A DNA stretch of 64,000 nucleotides from Flaccisagitta enflata (lineage: Eukaryota > Chaetognatha > Sagittoidea > Aphragmophora). Under the pieces are notes generated by a model, which saw only the letters and a program-made list of their open reading frames with translations, was not told the origin of the DNA and searched no databases. Position numbers and translations under genes: made by a program. The stretch lies in assembly GCA_965153355.1 (NCBI GenBank), contig OZ231127.1, positions 65,348,001 through 65,412,000 on the forward strand, read 5' to 3'. Shown one piece after another: positions 10,686 to 23,570 of this stretch; the first letter of the stretch is position 1, and every line of letters begins with the position of its first letter.

Positions 10686-11116
10686 TATCGAGAATTGAAG
10701 GATACGCTGATTTAACTTGACTCTTCATAGACCTTTCCCAAAGAAACTCGAAGCGGAAAACACTTGATAGATCAAAATACCATGTAATGACTAAAAATTG
10801 AATTGCGTCACTTGATATTTATCAGATCTATCGTTTTTCATCTGGTTTGTCTGTTTCCTTTTGACTATTTGTCTTCCTTGAATATGTTATCTTGATTGTC
10901 GTCTTGTTTGACTGTTTTGTTCGGCTGTTGGTCATCTTGCTTAGCCATATGACGTCCCGTTTGGCTTTTGTCTCATTTGGCCCACTGGCCACTGTCATCT
11001 TGTTGTTGGCCAATTGTCTGGTTGGGTCGTGTGTCGGTCTTATTCATTCTCATCTCCATTTAATTGTGCAACGCTTAGTCAATCCTTCCCTCTCTCCTTT
11101 CCATTTGTCCCACTAG

Positions 11117-11701
11117 ACGCGTTGGTCAAAATCGTGACGCCTTTGCATCCCGCGCTGACGTTTCGCGACGACGTGATCGAGGAAATCGAGCGCCTCGTTT
11201 ACAAGATGCTGGCCAAGATCATACAACCTCCTGGCTACGTGGCTCCGCTGTCCGCTCAAAGCGGGCGGGGATTCCCAGCTTCGGTCAAGGAAGTCAGCGA
11301 CACCATTCGCAAAATCTTTCCGGCGCCTCTCGACAAACTCATAATCGACGACGCCTCGGCCGCTATCGAGGAGAAAGCATCGACCCGCAAAGACGGCGGC
11401 GGCGGTGGAATGGGCAAACGGACGAGCGGTGGCAAAAGTTCATCCTCCTCCTCATCGTCGTCCAAGTCGCCTCTCTTGCCCATGGATTCCCTGACGCAAG
11501 TGATTCAGAAAGAATATCCGGGAATTCGCGTGGATCACCAAGTGTTGGCTTTCTTAGTGGCCTTTGTGGAGTACATGGCCGCGGACATTTGGAAACTCGT
11601 CGTGAAGTACATGAAAAACATTCGTCAAGAACAAGTGACGGCGACGGATGTTAAAATCGCCCTTCATTCGGATCATATTATCCTCGATATTCTCAACGAA
11701 G
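11117..11701 (+). CDS. SOS: SOS, exon 2 (tandem histone folds)
   Basis: 195 codons encode residues 59-253. The first histone fold (DDVIEEIERLVYKMLAKII) and second (RVDHQVLAFLVAFVEYMAADIWKLV, then KYMKNIRQEQVTATDVKIAL) align with the SOS N-terminal domain that packs on the DH-PH unit and binds membrane lipid. A low-complexity insert (Lys/Gly then a run of nine Ser, about residues 155-185) separates the folds and is absent from human SOS1. The acceptor is CCCACTAG and the donor GAAG|GTAGGA, both phase 1. The plus-strand frame stays open upstream to 11014, but that part is intron. Confidence 0.97.
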
Positions 11702-12040
11702 GTAGGATTGACGGGTTTGAAATCTCATGTAAAATCGAAACATGCTTTACGTAATTGTACGTTGATTGGGCTAGTAAATTGTAATGCAAGCATGCATTAC
11801 TAGCCAGCTTGTGCAATGTGCATTTTGCAGTCATAACATCATTACTGCAGAGATGCCGATTCTGTCTAGCATGGTGGCAATGCTATGCGGCAGGAAAGTG
11901 CTTGTGCAATTGTGTGGCAGATGTGGCAGGCCAATGGGTGAAAGGATGAAAATGGGAAAGCAAAGAGAAGAAAGCCAAGGGTGAAAAAAAAGAACGAAAA
12001 AAGAAATGGGAGAGAAAAAAAGACATTTTTATAGGTTTTA

Positions 12041-12650
12041 CTACTTAGGACATAAGTATTGCAACATCTTCAAACTGAGATAACTCGGCTTTAGGATAGA
12101 ATTTTGATTTTTTTTTGTGTGAGATTCTTAATCTACATCGAATTTTCTTCAAATCTAGCGCAACCGCAGAATTCTTGGTTGATTTGTTTAGAAATGGTGC
12201 AAGGAAACGTAAAAACGTTGCTTTTTGAAAATCATGAAAAATGTCGCGTTAGTTCTCTTCGCTACCTGTCTACGAAATCTTATGGACAGCAGTGCCATTT
12301 TTGTAGAATTAGTTTGATCAAGATCACGGCGTCAAAAGGTTTGAGAGATGGCCTGGGAACTCACCAGATCTCAATACGATCAAAAACCTTAGGAGTTGGA
12401 TGAAAAACTTAGTGGAAAAAGCGCGCCACACAGATCGCAGGGTTGAAAAAAATTGCCAAGGTCTGGAGACAAGTCACGCCAGGTTACCTGGAAAAGCTCT
12501 ATGAATCGATGCCGAGGCAAATGGAAGCTGTCATTCAGGCCCAAGGAGGACATACTAAATACTAATTCACTCGTATTGACTTTTCTTGTATTGTATTGAT
12601 ATATAAATGACCTTATACCCTAGGTGTTGCAAAACTTATGTCCTAGGTAG
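12041..12650 (+). mobile_element. Tc1 transposon remnant with transposase C-terminus
   Basis: TIRs CTACTTAGGACATAAGTATTG and the inverse of CTACCTAGGACATAAGTTTTG lie between TA dinucleotides (12039-12040, 12651-12652). The interior still encodes, in shifting frames, Tc1 transposase signatures: WPGNSPDLNTIKNL (family WPAQSPDLNPIENL) near 12348-12390 and ESMPRQMEAVIQAQGGHTKY (family ESMPRRIEAVIKAKGGHTKY) near 12505-12560. At 610 bp it is internally deleted and frameshifted. It is an inactive copy. Confidence 0.88.
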
Positions 12651-12693
12651 TACTTCTCTAAGTTCTCAAATTTCAGTGCCGTGCAAAATGCTA

Positions 12694-12953
12694 GTAGGAC
12701 CTCACCTCATCGGTCCCATTGGAACCAGAGATTTTTCACCTTTATCTCAGGTTCACCTTTAAAGAGAGATACAATCACATTAAAAATGATCATTTGGGAC
12801 CTTAAAATGTTGACCTTGATAGAGGGTAAACCTTTAAAAGTGAGCCTGTTATTGCGGGGTTCCACTTTAATTTTGCCTGCACTAATTCTTAAGTCCACCA
12901 CTTAATTCTGAGCGTCAAATAATTCATTATGATTTTGATATGATGAGGTCCTA
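12694..12953. mobile_element. Probable degraded inverted-repeat element
   Basis: TAGGACCTCA at the left and TGAGGTCCTA at the right are exact 10-bp inverses. The interior has GGTTCACCTTTAAAG and AGGGTAAACCTTTAAAAG, suggesting old internal repeats. No clear target duplication was found, so this is a tentative call. Confidence 0.45.
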
Positions 12954-13094
12954 TGACTGAAACAACCACGCAAAAAGGCTATGATGAATATTCAATAATT
13001 GTTCTAATACATAACACAATTTGCGTTTTGTTTGGATAGGATGATAATGAAAATGATAATGAAAATCATCCAATGTTTGTTGAAATTTTCTAGG

Positions 13095-13290
13095 TTTTTA
13101 GTCGCGTGCACTCGACTCTACAACCCGCTTTGTCCGTCGGTTGGTTGGTTGGTCGGTCACACTTTACTTTTTTTATGATTTTATTTCTTTGACGTCACTG
13201 CTCCTGCCCAAATGGTCTGGTGACCTCAAATATGGCCCCTGCCCACCCGCACGCGACTTCAGTAGCCGTGTATCCGGCCTTGTTTTTTCG
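13095..13290 (+). mobile_element. Hairpin-ended repeat, copy C
   Basis: TTTTT then AGTCGCGTGCACTCGACT (13100-13117), CTCTACAACCCGCTTTGTCC, GGTTGGTCGGTCACAC, a central GTCACTGCTCCTGCCC, and the 3' arm GCACGCGACT (13249-13258) followed by GTGTATCCGGCCTTGTTTT. Outer arms pair 10/10; the inner arm has one change (CTCGACT). Confidence 0.85.
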
Positions 13291-13794
13291 CCTTCTGATG
13301 CGGCCCCAGAAAGATTAGGTCATCCTGTCGTTGGAAGGGCTCGAGCCTGATGAAGATCCTTAGCCGTTGTCGTCTTTGTTAATGCGGTTGTGACTTTTTA
13401 AAGTTTTATGCCCAAAATGATTCTTTAAAATCACAATTGTACAACTTCTGCTGCATCTGCCTCTGCCCAACCACACGCCACTCAACTAGTGACATAATTG
13501 ACCTTTGTTCTGGTAAATGAAGATGTGCTTACTAGATGCCGCCCCCGAAAGATGAAATATGTTCACTGTTGACACACATGAGAAGGGAGTGCGGAAAAAA
13601 TGGAAGTGTAGGTGGGAGCAAAGCCTATGTAAATATGAAAGGTGCGGCAGCTGCGACTGAATTTTCCAAGCAACGCGGCAGCTTAGTAGAATCGGCACCT
13701 CTGGCCTTTCTTAAATGGGCCACTTGGTTATTTAGCTTTTATTATTATGATAGCTTGATAGTTCTATGCCTTTTTATTTCAATTTTCAACCAAG

Positions 13795-14139
13795 GTGACG
13801 ACGTGGATTTCTCTTTCATCTCGTCCGAGGGCGGTTCGTCCGTCGGCAAAAGAACATCGCTGACTTATGAAGAGAATGTCAAAGAATTTATCCTCGAGGA
13901 AGAGCAGCACATCCGCGATCTCAACATGCTCATCAAAGTGTTTCGATCGGCGTTTTTGTCGCTCCGTTGTCACGGCGTCACGGAAGAAGACGTCGACGTC
14001 ATTTTCCGCGACATTGGCGACATCCACGCGTCCGTCGTCAACTTTCACGGCCTGTTGGAGGATATGATGGAGATGACGAGCGAGAACTCTGTTCCTTCCG
14101 TCCCCCAAGTCGGCACTTGCTTCATGGAAATGGCAGAAG
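13795..14139 (+). CDS. SOS: SOS, exon 3 (start of DH domain)
   Basis: 115 codons (residues 254-368). After an acidic linker the Dbl-homology domain starts near residue 276: EENVKEFILEEEQHIRDLNMLIKVFR corresponds to human [25 protein letters not shown], and HASVVNFHGLLEDMMEMTSE to human [20 protein letters not shown]. The phase-1 acceptor CAACCAAG|GT and donor GCAGAAG|GTAGGA are well defined. Confidence 0.97.
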
Positions 14140-14603
14140 GTAGGAATGGAAGTAAGAAAGCTGTAAGGGCTCGTATCTTGCTTTGATATTACTTAAGTTT
14201 AGAAATGCTGATGTCTGCTGCATAAATCTTCAACAAATCGCGGTTCTTTGGTTACGCGACCTCAAAGCCTATGGTTAAAGGGCCATCTGACCCACCAAGT
14301 GAATTCGGTAATCTAAGGGAATTCAATCCGGTGCACTTGTTTTTTCCCACAAGGGCAAATCTCACTCGAGTTAAAACATACAAAACCAAGTCCACACCTT
14401 GCCCTGAATCTATCTATAGCCCAACCCTATCCCTAACCCTAAAACCCACCCCAACCCTAACCCTACCCCTAACCCTAAAACACTACCGCGTAAAAACACT
14501 TTAAAACAAAAGACACGGATTGAAATCCCTAACGTGACCGTGATTTGTACCATAATCTAATCATGAAAATTGGTGATTGATTCATTCCATTCCCCTACCG
14601 AAG
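14140..14603 (+). other. SOS intron 3
   Basis: 464 nt. It contains the telomere-like tract at 14422-14481. Nothing else was recognised. Confidence 0.75.
14422..14481. repeat. Interstitial telomere-like (CCCTAA) tract
   Basis: About ten imperfect units of CCCTAA/ACCCTA, read as TTAGGG on the minus strand. The tract is short and degenerate, so this is an interstitial sequence and not a chromosome end. Confidence 0.75.
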
Positions 14604-16290
14604 GTGCCGAATTCGACGTCTTTCATCGCTACGCCGAGGACATCTTGCATCCGGAGACTTTCGTTCGTTTACGCGATGTCCTGTCCAAACCGGAAGTGAT
14701 CAAGACGCTCAGTTCCGCCGGCAAGGGATTCAAAGACGCCGTGAAATACATGTTGCCGAAACTATTGCTCGGCCCGATCTACCACTTCTTTCATTACTTT
14801 GACGTTTTGAAGACTTTCGTCGAATTGACTCACGACGACAAAGATCGAGAGACACTGAGTCAAGTGGAGGGCATTTTGTCGCCGCTCAATACGCGCATCG
14901 TCCGCATTTGCACGCGCCACGAAATGCCGCAGAAGAGGAAACATTGGGAGAACTCTTTGAGATTCCAAACGCATTTGCGCGACCGGAAAACCGCCGTGCA
15001 AAAGATGATGGAAGTGCAGAAGCGCATCGACGGCTGGGAAGGCAAAGACTTGCAGCAATGCTGCAACGAACTGCTCGTCGAAGGCAAGCTATTCAAATAC
15101 GTGGGCAAAGGCACGCGGGCAATGTTCAGCACCAAAACGTCCGAGACTAACGAGAGCGAAAGATATGGCTTTCTCTTCGATTCTTTGCTGGTGTTATGCA
15201 AAGCCATCGAGAAGCCGTCTCGTAAAATGTCATCGGTGGTGTCGGGTGGGTCTTCCGCCGCGGCGCCCCCACCCGAATTTCGCCTGAAAAAGAAATACTT
15301 TATCCGGCGTCTAGAAGTGACGGACTGCGAAGATTCAGACGACTTTAAGCACGCTTTTAGTCTGTCAACGCGTCGCGGTCCGGGCGTGGAAAGGGCGCGC
15401 GGTGGCGTGGCCGACGCTTTTACCGCCGGGCGCGCCGGTAGAGACGCCGAGACGTCGAGTTTGATGAAGGGCGTAGCCGACAACGACTCGATCATTTTAT
15501 GCGCCAAAACGGCGGAAGAGAAGAATCATTGGATGGCGACTCTCATCGCGTTGCAGACTCGACCGATGCTCGACCGAATGCTGGAAGGCAAACTGGCGGA
15601 AGAGGAAAAAGCGCATCCTTTGCAGTTGCCGAGTCCTTTGTTGTATCCCTTCGCCGAAGAAGACACGGAAATGAACATCGTTTTCGAGCCCGATCAAACT
15701 TCCGGTGGCAATCCAGTCGTCCGCGGTGGAACATTACTCAAATTGGTAGAACGTCTAACGTATCATCAATACGCCAGCCCCAAGTTTGTCCGTACATTTT
15801 TGACGACGTATCGGTCCTTCTGCTCGCCGACGCAATTCTTGGATTTGCTCATCGAGAGATTTAACATTCCCTTGCCGCCCAACGACAACGATTTGGACGC
15901 CCCCAGCGTCGAGGGACTCTCGTGCGCCGACGGCAGCAGCGGTGTCATCAACGCCGGTGTCGGCGGCGACAATGGCGTCGCTTCCTCTTCGTCCACGTCG
16001 ACGTCGTCGACGTCATCGAAGCGATTCCGTAAAGAGTACGTGCAGCCGGTGCAATTGAGGGTCCTCAACGTCGTGCGTCATTGGGTCGACGAACATTTCT
16101 ACGACTTCGAGCGCGACGAAAACTTGCTCAATAAGATGTTGACGTTTATCAATAGTCGCAAAGGAAAGAGTCTCTCTCGATGGATTCACAGCATCTGTAA
16201 CATTATCAAAAGAAGGATCGACGACAACGACGCCGCCGTTAAAATCACTTTTCAAACCGAACCGCCGTCCGTCGAATGGCATTTGACCAG
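14604..16290 (+). CDS. SOS: SOS, exon 4 (DH, PH, REM)
   Basis: A single 1687-nt exon encodes residues 369-930. It completes DH (through KRIDGWEGKDLQQCCNELL, about 510), then the PH domain (about 516-685, ending AKTAEEKNHWMATLIALQ) and the Ras exchanger motif with its linker (about 740-930: LLKLVERLTYHQYASPKFVR, TFLTTYRSFCSPTQ, RFRKEYVQPVQLRVLNV, then WVDEHFYDFERD). The REM domain carries the allosteric Ras-GTP site. Compared with human SOS1 there is an insert of about 35 residues in the PH domain (rich in Arg, Gly and Ala, about 625-660) and a Ser/Gly/Thr-rich insert in REM (about 800-840). It spans what is many exons in vertebrates. Donor ACCAG|GTGAGA, phase 2. Confidence 0.98.
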
Positions 16291-17663
<1,373 letters not shown>

Positions 17664-18505
17664 AAACCCGGATGACTTTAACATCATCACTCTGCACCCG
17701 ATCGAGATGGCGCGGCAAATCACGCTCATCGAATCCGAACTCTATCGCGCCGTCAAACCCTCCGAGTTAATCGGATGCGCCTGGCAAAAAGAAAACAAAG
17801 ATTCCGTGTCTCCCAATCTCTTGCGTTTGGTCGGCTACACCAACAAATTGATCCAGTGGTACAAAAGAAACATTTTAGAGGCGGAAAACTTGCAAGAACG
17901 CGTGGCGACTGTCGCGCGGATCTTGGAGATGATGGTCATCTTCATGGAGTTGAACAATTTCAACGGCGTGTTGGAGGTGGCGGCGGCGATGACGTCGGCG
18001 CCCATTTTTCGCCTCAAACACACGTTCGCTCGCGTAGCGCGCGAACACTCTCACCTTTGGCGTAGCCTGCAAGAAGCCAACGAACTCAACGACAATCATT
18101 TCCGGAAGTACATCGAGAAGCTGCGTTCGATCAACCCGCCCGTCGTCCCGTTTTTCGGCATGTATCTCACTAACATCAACCATATCGAGGAAGGGAATCC
18201 CGACTTTTTGCGATCGGACAACAATCTGATCAATTTTAGCAAACGTCGGAAAGTCGCCGAGATCACGGGGGAGATTCAACAGTACCAGAATCAACGTTAC
18301 TGCCTGTTGGAAGAGAGATCCATCATGGATTATTTGCGCGGTTTGGATCCTCTTGGTGATGAGAGCGAGAAGGACTTTGACGATCATCTATTTGCCAAGT
18401 CTATCGAGTTGGAGCCGAGAGGAGCGGAAGCTGCAGCCACTTTCCCACCAAGACTCGGAGTCGATCTAAAGTCGCCGGGGATTCGTTTACCCAAGGGCAA
18501 ATCAA
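17664..18505 (+). CDS. SOS: SOS, exon 5 (CDC25 catalytic domain)
   Basis: 281 codons (residues 931-1211) encode the RasGEF domain that opens the Ras nucleotide site. Landmarks: TLHPIEMARQITLIESELYR, KPSELIGCAWQKE, ELNNFNGVLEVAAAMTSAPI, LRSINPPVVPFFGMYLTNI, LINFSKRRKVAEITGEIQQY. The end (LKSPGIRLPKGKS) matches the human linker LKSPGVRPSNP. Acceptor CTCACAG|AAACCCG, donor ATCAA|GTCAGT. The donor is weaker than the others, but phase and homology support it. Confidence 0.97.
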
Positions 18506-18589
18506 GTCAGTTTCTAAATTGTGAAATCGAACATGATGGTGTTAACGATGACGTTGTAGACGATGCTGTAGTCTGTAGATGTTATGGTG

Positions 18590-20053
18590 CAGTTGTTGAA
18601 ATGATGATGATGAATCGTTGTGGGAGCAAGGATGATGATGATGAGGGTGCAAGGGTGATGACGATGAGGGAGCAGATATGATGATGATAATGAGGATGAT
18701 GAATCGTTGTTGATAAGTTGATGAGGGTGCAAATGATGATGAGAGAGCAATGACAATGATGATAAGGGAGCAATGATAATGATGATTAGGGAGCAATGAT
18801 GATGATAATGGGTAGAGAGCTATGATAATGATGATGATGGAGCAGTGATGACGGTGAATCGGAATTTATAATTTGATGAGGAATCTATGAGGGAGTAATG
18901 ATGATGATGATGAGGGACCGATAATGATGGTAATGATGATGATGAGGGAGCAATGATGGTGAAGCAATGATGATAGAGCTATGATGATAATGATGATTAT
19001 GATGATTGAGCAATGACGATGATGGAGCAATGATGATGATGATGATGGAGTAATGATGATAGAGCTATGATGCTAATGATGATTATGATGATGGAGCAAT
19101 GACAATGATGATGATGATGATGATGGGGAGATGATGATGATGAGGGAGCGATGATGATGATGAGGGAGCGATGATGATGATGAGGGAGCGATGATGATGA
19201 GGGAGCGATGATGATGATGAGGGAGCGATGATGATGATGATGGGGCGATGATGATGATGATGATGGGGCGATGATGATGATGATGATGGGGCGATGATGA
19301 TGATGATGAGGGAGCGATGATGATGATGATGAGGGAGCGATGATGATGATGATGAGGGAGCGATGATGATGGTGGAGCGATGATGATGGTGGAGCGATGA
19401 TGATGCTAGGGAGCGATGATGATGATGAGGGATGCGATGATGATGATGATGATGATGAGGGAGCAATGATAATAATGATGAGGTTGCAATGATAATAATA
19501 ATGATGATGATGAGGGAGCAATGATAATAATGATGATGAGGGTGCAATGATGACGATGATGATGAGGGAGCAATGATGATGATCATGATGATGAGGGAGC
19601 AATGATGATGATGATGATGATGAGGGAGCAATGATGATGATGAGGGAGCGATGATGATGATGATGAGGGAGCAATGATGATGATGAGGGAGCAATGATGA
19701 TGATGAAGGAGCAATGATGATGATGAGGGAGCAATGATGATGATGATGATGATGATGAGGGAGCAATGATAATGATGATGATGATGAGGGAGCAATGATG
19801 TTGATGAGGGAGTCATGATGATTGGGAAGCGAGGAGGATGATGATGGGGAAGCGAGGAGGATGATGATGGGGAAGTGAAGAGGATGATGATGATGATGGG
19901 GAAGTGAAGAGGATGATGATGATGATGATGGGGAAGTGAAAAGGATGATGAGGATGATGGGGAAGCGAGGATGATGATGATGCTGATGATGGGGAAGCGA
20001 TGATGATGATGATGATGAAGCGAGGATGATGATGATGCTGATGATGGGGAAGC

Positions 20054-20095
<42 letters not shown>

Positions 20096-20805
20096 GCGAG
20101 GATGATGATGATGAGGAGCAAGCGAGAATTATGATGATGATGAGGAGCAAGCGAGAATGATGATGAGGAGCAAGCGAGAATGATGATGATGATGATGGGG
20201 AAGCGAGGATAATGATGATGGGGAGGCAAGGATAATGATGGGGAAGCGAGGATGATGATGATGATGGAGAAGCGAGAATGATGATGATGGGGAAGTGAGG
20301 ATGATGATGGGGAAGTGAGGGTGATGATGATGATGATGATGATGATGGGGAAGTGAGGGTGATGATGATGATGATGGGAAAGTGAGGAGGATGATGATGA
20401 TGATGGGGAAGCGATGATGATGATGAGGGAGCAATGATGATGAGGGAGTGATGATGATCATGATGATGATGATGATGATGATGAGGGAGCGATGATGATG
20501 ATGATGAGGGAGCGATGATGATGATGATGATGATGAGGGAGCAATGATAATAATGATGAGGGTGCAATGATAATAATGATGATGATGATGAGGGAGCAAT
20601 GATAATGATGATGAGGGTGCAATGATGATGATGATGATGAGGGAGCAATGATGATGATGATGATGAGGGAGCAATGATGATGATGATGAAGATGAGGGAG
20701 CAATGATGATGATGAGGGAGCGATGATGATGATGATGAGGGAGCAATGATGATGATGAGGGAGCAATGATGATGATGAGGGAGCAATGATGATGATGAGG
20801 GAGCA

Positions 20806-20836
<31 letters not shown>

Positions 20837-21070
20837 GGGAGCAATGATAATGATGATGATGATGAGGGAGCAATGATGTTGATGAGGGAGTCATGATGAT
20901 TGGGAAGCGAGGAGGATGATGATGGGGAAGCGAGGAGGATGATGATGATGGGGAAGTGAAGAGGATGATGATGATGATGGGGAAGTGAAGAGGATGATGA
21001 TGGGGAAGTGAAAAGGATGATGAGGATGATGGGGAAGCGAGGATGATGATGATGCTGATGATGGGGAAGC

Positions 21071-21101
<31 letters not shown>

Positions 21102-21620
21102 GGGAAGCGAGGATGATGATGATGCTGATGATGGGGAAGCGATGATGATGATGATGATGATGAAGCGAGGATGATGATGATGAGGAGCAAGCGAGAATGA
21201 TGATGAGGATGAGGAGCAAGCGAGAATGATGATGAGGAGCAAGCGAGAATGATGATGATGATGATGATGATGATGGGGAAGCGAGGATAATGATGATGGG
21301 GAAGCAAGGATAATGATGGGGAAGCAAGGATAATGATGGGGAAGCGAGGATGATGATGATGATGGAGAAGCGAGAATGATGATGATGGGGAAGTGAGGAT
21401 GATGATGATGATGATGGGGAAGTGAGGGTGATGATGATGATGGGGAAGTGAGGGTGATGATGATGATGATGGGAAAGTGAGGAGGATGATGATGATGATG
21501 GGGAAGCGAGGATGATGATGGGGTGAAGCGAGAAGGAGGATGATGATGATGATGATGGGGAAGCGAGGAGGATGATGGGGAAGCGAGGAGGAGGAAGATG
21601 ATGATGATGATGGGAAGTGC
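18590..21620. repeat. GAT-rich minisatellite, block 1 (3.0 kb)
   Basis: Irregular runs of GATGAT punctuated by GAGGGAGCAATGATGAT, GGGGAAGCGAGGATGATG and GGGGAAGTGAGG units. There is a higher-order duplication: sequence around 19800 (TTGATGAGGGAGTCATGATG) recurs around 20878, an offset of about 1.08 kb, and flanking order is shared. On the minus strand it reads as His/Ser/Ile-rich open frames up to 867 codons, which are not genes. Confidence 0.95.
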
Positions 21621-21996
21621 AATTAGGGCCATGGGGCTTTCGAGAGCTGCTCTTGGGGTGATTGAGAGCTTTGCAGGGATCATCAAACCATATTTATGAT
21701 TTTGTTGCTTCTACCACCATCAAAATCATTCTCCTCCTCCAGCTCAGTCTCTTTGGTCTGGGGGAGGTCCTCCCAGTCTGCCTCTTTTAAATCCAAAATG
21801 TGAGATCATCCAGTAAATTCAGGTTAAAATCATAATGAGGTGATGTTTGGAGTATGCTAGGGTTATCTAAAAATAATTGAAAATCAAAACAATGCATCAA
21901 TACCTTTACCAGACTGCTTGGTAAACTTTATTTAGTGCTGTCCCACAAGCAAATAAGGTAGCAGTGTATCAGGGAGATGGAAAATCAAATAGGATA

Positions 21997-22173
21997 CAGT
22001 TGAACCCCGCTCTAATGGACCCGTCACCAACGGAATTCCGCCTATGACAGACACAAATTCATGGTCCCTTCAAGTTAATTTCTTTTATTTCCTTTGTTGG
22101 CAATAACAGAAGTCTGCCTATAACAGAAGAAAACTGTTGATCCCCTGAAATCCGTTAGAGTAGGGTTCAACTA
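21997..22173. mobile_element. 177-bp TA-flanked MITE (CAGTTGAACC family), copy 2
   Basis: Left TIR CAGTTGAACCCCGCTCTAAT; right end GAGTAGGGTTCAACTA, inverse with two changes. TA flanks at 21995-21996 and 22174-22175. Same length as the copy at 10509-10685, but inserted in the opposite orientation. Confidence 0.86.
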
Positions 22174-22267
22174 TACTATTTTTAAAAAATCAAAACCAGA
22201 ACAAGTTGATTGATATGTGCATTAGGCCAGAGCTAACAACCAGTGGTGGAACAGATAAACACATATA

Positions 22268-23302
22268 GGGTAATTTCAGGAGAAACCAACCAAATCATAA
22301 AACCCTCAAATCATGGATTTTGCTTATTTTTGGTGTACAGGTGCGCCCTAGGAAGTTATTTACAGATCCTGAATCTTTCCGTTTTACGACCAATATTTTA
22401 GATTTTATGGTCATTTGAAATTTTAAAAATTTTGGGAAATTTTGAGAAGTTTGCAATGTTTAAAAGGTCATAACTCCAATAGTATTTTTAGAAAAGAGGT
22501 GATCTTGCTGTCAATCTACTAGTTTTAACCTAGAGAATCTAATGGAGCAAAAAAATTTTCTGAAAAAAATTGATATGATAGTTTTTTTGCCTATGCGGGG
22601 CCGTTTTGGGTACCCTTAAGTACCTAGTACGATGAAATTTGGCGAAAAAATATTTGGAAAAAGCTTTTTAATGTTTTTTGATTCATATCCAAAAGAAAAA
22701 AAAATGGCCCTTTTTTTCAAAGATCCTGAAATAAGCGGTCAAAGTCGAGTCCTTTGAATCCTGGCTCCTGATTGGTCAGCGATTGGACTAGACAGCCAAT
22801 CAGGAGTTAAGATTCAAAGGAGTCAACTTTGACCCCTTATTTCGATATCTTTGAGAAAAAGGGCTATTTTTTTTCTTTTGAACATGAATCAAAAAACATT
22901 AAAGAGCTTTTTCCAAATATTTTTTTACCAAATTTCATCGTACTAGGTACCTAGGGGTACCCAAAATGGCCCCGCATAGGCAAAAAAACTATCATATCAA
23001 TTTTTTTCAGAAAATTTTTTGCTCTATTAGATTCTCTAGGTTAAAACTAGTAGATTGATACCATGATCACCTCTTTTCTATAAATACTATTGAAGTTATG
23101 ACCTTTCAAACATTGCAAAATTCCCAAAATTTCCCTAAATTTCCAAAATTTCAAACGGCCATAAAATCTAAAATATTGGTCGTAAAACGAAAAGATTCAG
23201 GATCTGTAAATAACTTCCCAGGGCGCACCTGTACACCAAAAATTAGCAAAATCCAAGGTTTGAGGGTTTTATGATTTGGTTGGTTTCTCCTGAAATTACC
23301 TT
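22268..23302. mobile_element. 1.03-kb near-perfect palindrome (foldback element)
   Basis: Left end GGGTAATTTCAGGAGAAACC, right end the inverse of AAGGTAATTTCAGGAGAAACC, with TATA-like flanks suggesting a TA target. The two arms of about 500 bp stay alignable to the centre (CTCCTGATTGG at 22766 and CCAATCAGGAG at 22795, loop about 20 nt). No coding frame. It lies between the two GAT blocks inside SOS intron 5. Confidence 0.9.
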
Positions 23303-23424
23303 ATACACGTATACAGACAAAATGACAGACAGACATACTAATCTCTTATACATACACTAAAACGTATTTAAAAAATAAATTGTTTTGTGCAACCAAAGTA
23401 ATGTAGAATCATGGTTTAGTGAAT

Positions 23425-23545
23425 ACTCTCAGAGCTTCCATCAATGAGAGCTCTCAGAGAGGGGTGAGAGCTTGGAGAGTCTCAGAGAGTCCTTTGAGAG
23501 CTCTCAGAGACTCTCAAACTCTCAGAGAGCTCTCAAACTCTCAAA
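23425..23545. repeat. GAGAGCTCTCAGAGAG repeat
   Basis: Multiple overlapping GAGAGCTCTCAGAGAG and CTCTCAAACTCTCAGAG phrases, self-complementary through GAGAGCTCTC. It directly precedes GAT block 2. Confidence 0.8.
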
Positions 23546-23570
23546 AGGCCCGTGGCCCTGCCTCGGGAAG

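Larger units (their letters stand above)
8007..11116 (+). other. SOS intron 1
   Basis: 3.1 kb, GT to AG, phase 1. It contains a Tc1-like element (8330-8943), hairpin repeat copy B, and a 177-bp TA-flanked MITE. Sequence at about 8603-8705 recurs inverted at about 9225-9345, on either side of the hairpin repeat. No further exon was seen. Confidence 0.75.
11702..13794 (+). other. SOS intron 2
   Basis: 2.1 kb, phase 1. It holds a decayed Tc1 transposase copy, an imperfect inverted-repeat element and hairpin repeat copy C. No additional exon was seen. The frame immediately before exon 3 stays open but begins with intronic sequence. Confidence 0.75.

Noticed and set aside
13536-13794. In-frame upstream extension of SOS exon 3
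   Set aside because: Homology to SOS starts exactly after the CAACCAAG acceptor, and phase matches exon 2; the upstream part is intron.
18506-18681. Read-through extension of SOS exon 5
   Set aside because: Protein beyond KGKS turns into GAT-repeat sequence; the GTCAGT donor and exon 6 acceptor restore the SOS frame.
19083-21686. 867-codon minus-strand open frame (and several similar ones at 18.5-24.5 kb) encoding His/Ser/Ile/Pro
   Set aside because: Pure product of the GAT-rich minisatellite; no unique protein segment, and similar frames are open in all three phases.
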